In this document: positions 62,794 to 64,000 of the stretch, in pieces
Numbering within the stretch: position 1 is the stretch's first letter
How the letters are laid out: every line of letters begins with the position of its first letter
Assembly: GCA_018398585.1 (NCBI GenBank)
Contig: JAGTTD010000014.1
Span: forward strand, 20,459,387-20,523,386
Source of the DNA: Simmondsia chinensis
Lineage: Eukaryota; Streptophyta; Magnoliopsida; Caryophyllales; Simmondsiaceae
Direction: 5' to 3'
DNA length: 64,000 bases
Made by a program: the position numbers and the translations under genes
Notes under the pieces: generated by a model
Told to the model about the DNA's origin: nothing
The model's database searches: none
The model's input: the letters and a program-made list of their open reading frames with translations, nothing else

Positions 62794-64000
62794 TTGAAGG
62801 ATCATCCAACAAGTCAAATCATTGGTGATCCCTCTCAAGGTGTAAAAACTAGGCATGCATTAATGGAATATTGTCATTTATCTGCATTCATCTCTCTTGA
62901 AGAGCCCAAGAACTTAAAAGAAGCTTGTAATGACGCAAATTGGATAATGGCAATGGAGGAAGAGCTCAACCAATTCAAGAGAAGTGATGTATGGGAACTT
63001 GTAGATAGACCCCAAGATCATCAAGTCATAGGTACCAAGTGGGACTACCACAACGAGAAGGATGAGGAAGGTAACGTGGTAAGAAATAAGGCAAGGTTGG
63101 TAGCTAAAGGCTATAACCAAGAAGAAGGTATAGACTACGAGGAAACCTTTGCTCCTGTTGCTAGACTAGAAGCTATTAGACTCTTATGTGCATTTGCTTC
63201 GTTTAAAGGTTTCAAACTTTTTCAAATGGATGTTAAAAGTGCATTTTTAAATGGTCTTATTGAAGAAGAGGTTTATGTTGAACAACCACCTGGATTTGAG
63301 GATGACAAATTTTCCAATCATGTTTTCAAACTCAAAAAGATACTCTATGGATTGAAACAAGCTCCTAGAGCTTGGTATGAGAGATCGAATTCTTTTTTAA
63401 TGGAAAATGGATTTTCAAGAGGAAAAGTTGACAACGCACTTTTTATCAAGCACTCTAAACATGACATTCTTATCGTACAAATTTATGTTGATGACATAGT
63501 GTTTGGTGCTACTATTCCATCTCTTTGTGAAGAATTTGCAAATCTTATGAGTAGAGAATTCGAAATGAGTATGATGGGAGAACTCAACTACTTCGTTGGA
63601 TTACAATTCAAGCAAGGCAAGGAAGGAATTTTCATCAACCATGTCAAGTACATAAAGGAAATGCTCAAGAAATTTGGCATGGAAAATTCTAAGGCAATAG
63701 CAACACTAATGAGCTCAACTCTTAAGTTAGATATGGATGAAAAAGGTAAAAAGGTGGACCAAAAGCTATATCGAGGTATGATCGGATCCCTTTTTTACCT
63801 TACCGCTAGTAGACCTGATATATTGTTCAGTGTATGTTTATGTGCTAGATTTCAAGCATGTCCCAAAGAATCTCATCTATGTGCCGCAAAAAGAATATTT
63901 CGATACCTAGTTGATACTCCTACTTGAGGCATATTTTACCCTAAATGTGATTTCTTTGATTTAGTTGGATATAGTGATGCAGATTTTGCAGGATACAAAG
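62794..64000 (+). pseudogene. Sire-L reverse transcriptase and start of RNase H
   Basis: A 377-codon open frame to 63927: [64 protein letters not shown] (catalytic D), [28 protein letters not shown], and [11 protein letters not shown] near 63481 with the intact YVDD box; then [12 protein letters not shown] at 63925-63927 follows; the next codons (IFYPKCDFFDLVGYSDADFAG) carry the RNase H motif YSDADFAG and run off the window. The RT active residues are intact, but the many upstream stops make the element defective. Confidence 0.9.

Larger units (their letters stand above)
58047..64000 (+). mobile_element. Sire-L: Sirevirus-like Ty1/copia element, 5' part
   Basis: A plus-strand element with a 1.5-kb LTR, PBS, gag, protease, integrase and RT/RNase H in copia order, running off the window. 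All coding islands lie in one frame, interrupted mainly by point stop codons rather than frameshifts. The gag type (NRPPLSDGENYPYWK), two zinc knuckles and the long gag coil point to the Sirevirus branch. It inserted in the Chr-K right LTR; the left 5-bp flank is GAGAG (58042-58046). Confidence 0.9.

Overview
The window looks like nuclear heterochromatin of a flowering plant, probably a eudicot with a large repeat-rich genome. It is AT-rich, I see no intact host gene, and almost every base belongs to LTR retrotransposons nested in one another. The evidence is plant-type Ty3/gypsy and Ty1/copia polyproteins, primer-binding sites matching initiator tRNA-Met (TGGTATCAGAGC) and clean 5-bp target-site duplications (TSDs). 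The species cannot be named from the sequence. Labels below are mine.

Layout. 1-3760: decayed Ty1/copia element (Cop-1, plus). 3761-5492: unresolved. 18928-21980 and 52729-55633: two halves of one minus-strand Tat-lineage Ty3/gypsy element (Tat-J), the outer layer. Tat-J was hit by three chromovirus-type gypsy elements. Chr-A (5493-18927, minus) contains the non-autonomous element NA-B (7179-14899, TSD GAAGG), which contains NA-I (9155-13918, TSD CAACA). Chr-A also holds a solo LTR, sLTR-M (16345-16819, TSD TATAT). Chr-C (21981-52728, minus) contains a solo LTR, sLTR-G, which is split by Chr-D (22416-28121, minus, TSD TTAAC). Chr-C also contains Chr-E (28930-34270, plus) and the copia element Cop-F (36428-50371, minus, TSD CTATG). 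Cop-F has 2.2-kb LTRs, and its right LTR carries NA-H (44905-50217, plus, TSD CCCAT). Chr-K (from 55634, minus) is interrupted in its right LTR by the Sirevirus-like copia Sire-L (58047 to beyond the window, plus). Nesting is four layers deep in three places.

How the pieces relate. The chromovirus-type elements encode gag, protease, RT, RNase H, integrase and a chromodomain-like tail; all are now broken by stops, frameshifts or deletions. NA-B, NA-I and NA-H have LTRs, primer-binding sites and polypurine tracts of the same style but no recognisable protease, RT or integrase. They carry long ORF remnants of an unfamiliar protein with recurring RPPE motifs, partly fused behind a gag N-terminus resembling those of Chr-D and Chr-E. 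They look like parasites of the chromovirus machinery.

The strongest new signals are: the RPPE-protein family in three non-autonomous elements; a hairpin just before the polypurine tract kept in eight families with compensatory changes; a U5-end hairpin conserved in shape but not sequence; many palindromes centred on ATCTCAT plus two tandem arrays in the Cop-F leader; and an inverted U5/primer-binding-site duplication in Chr-K.
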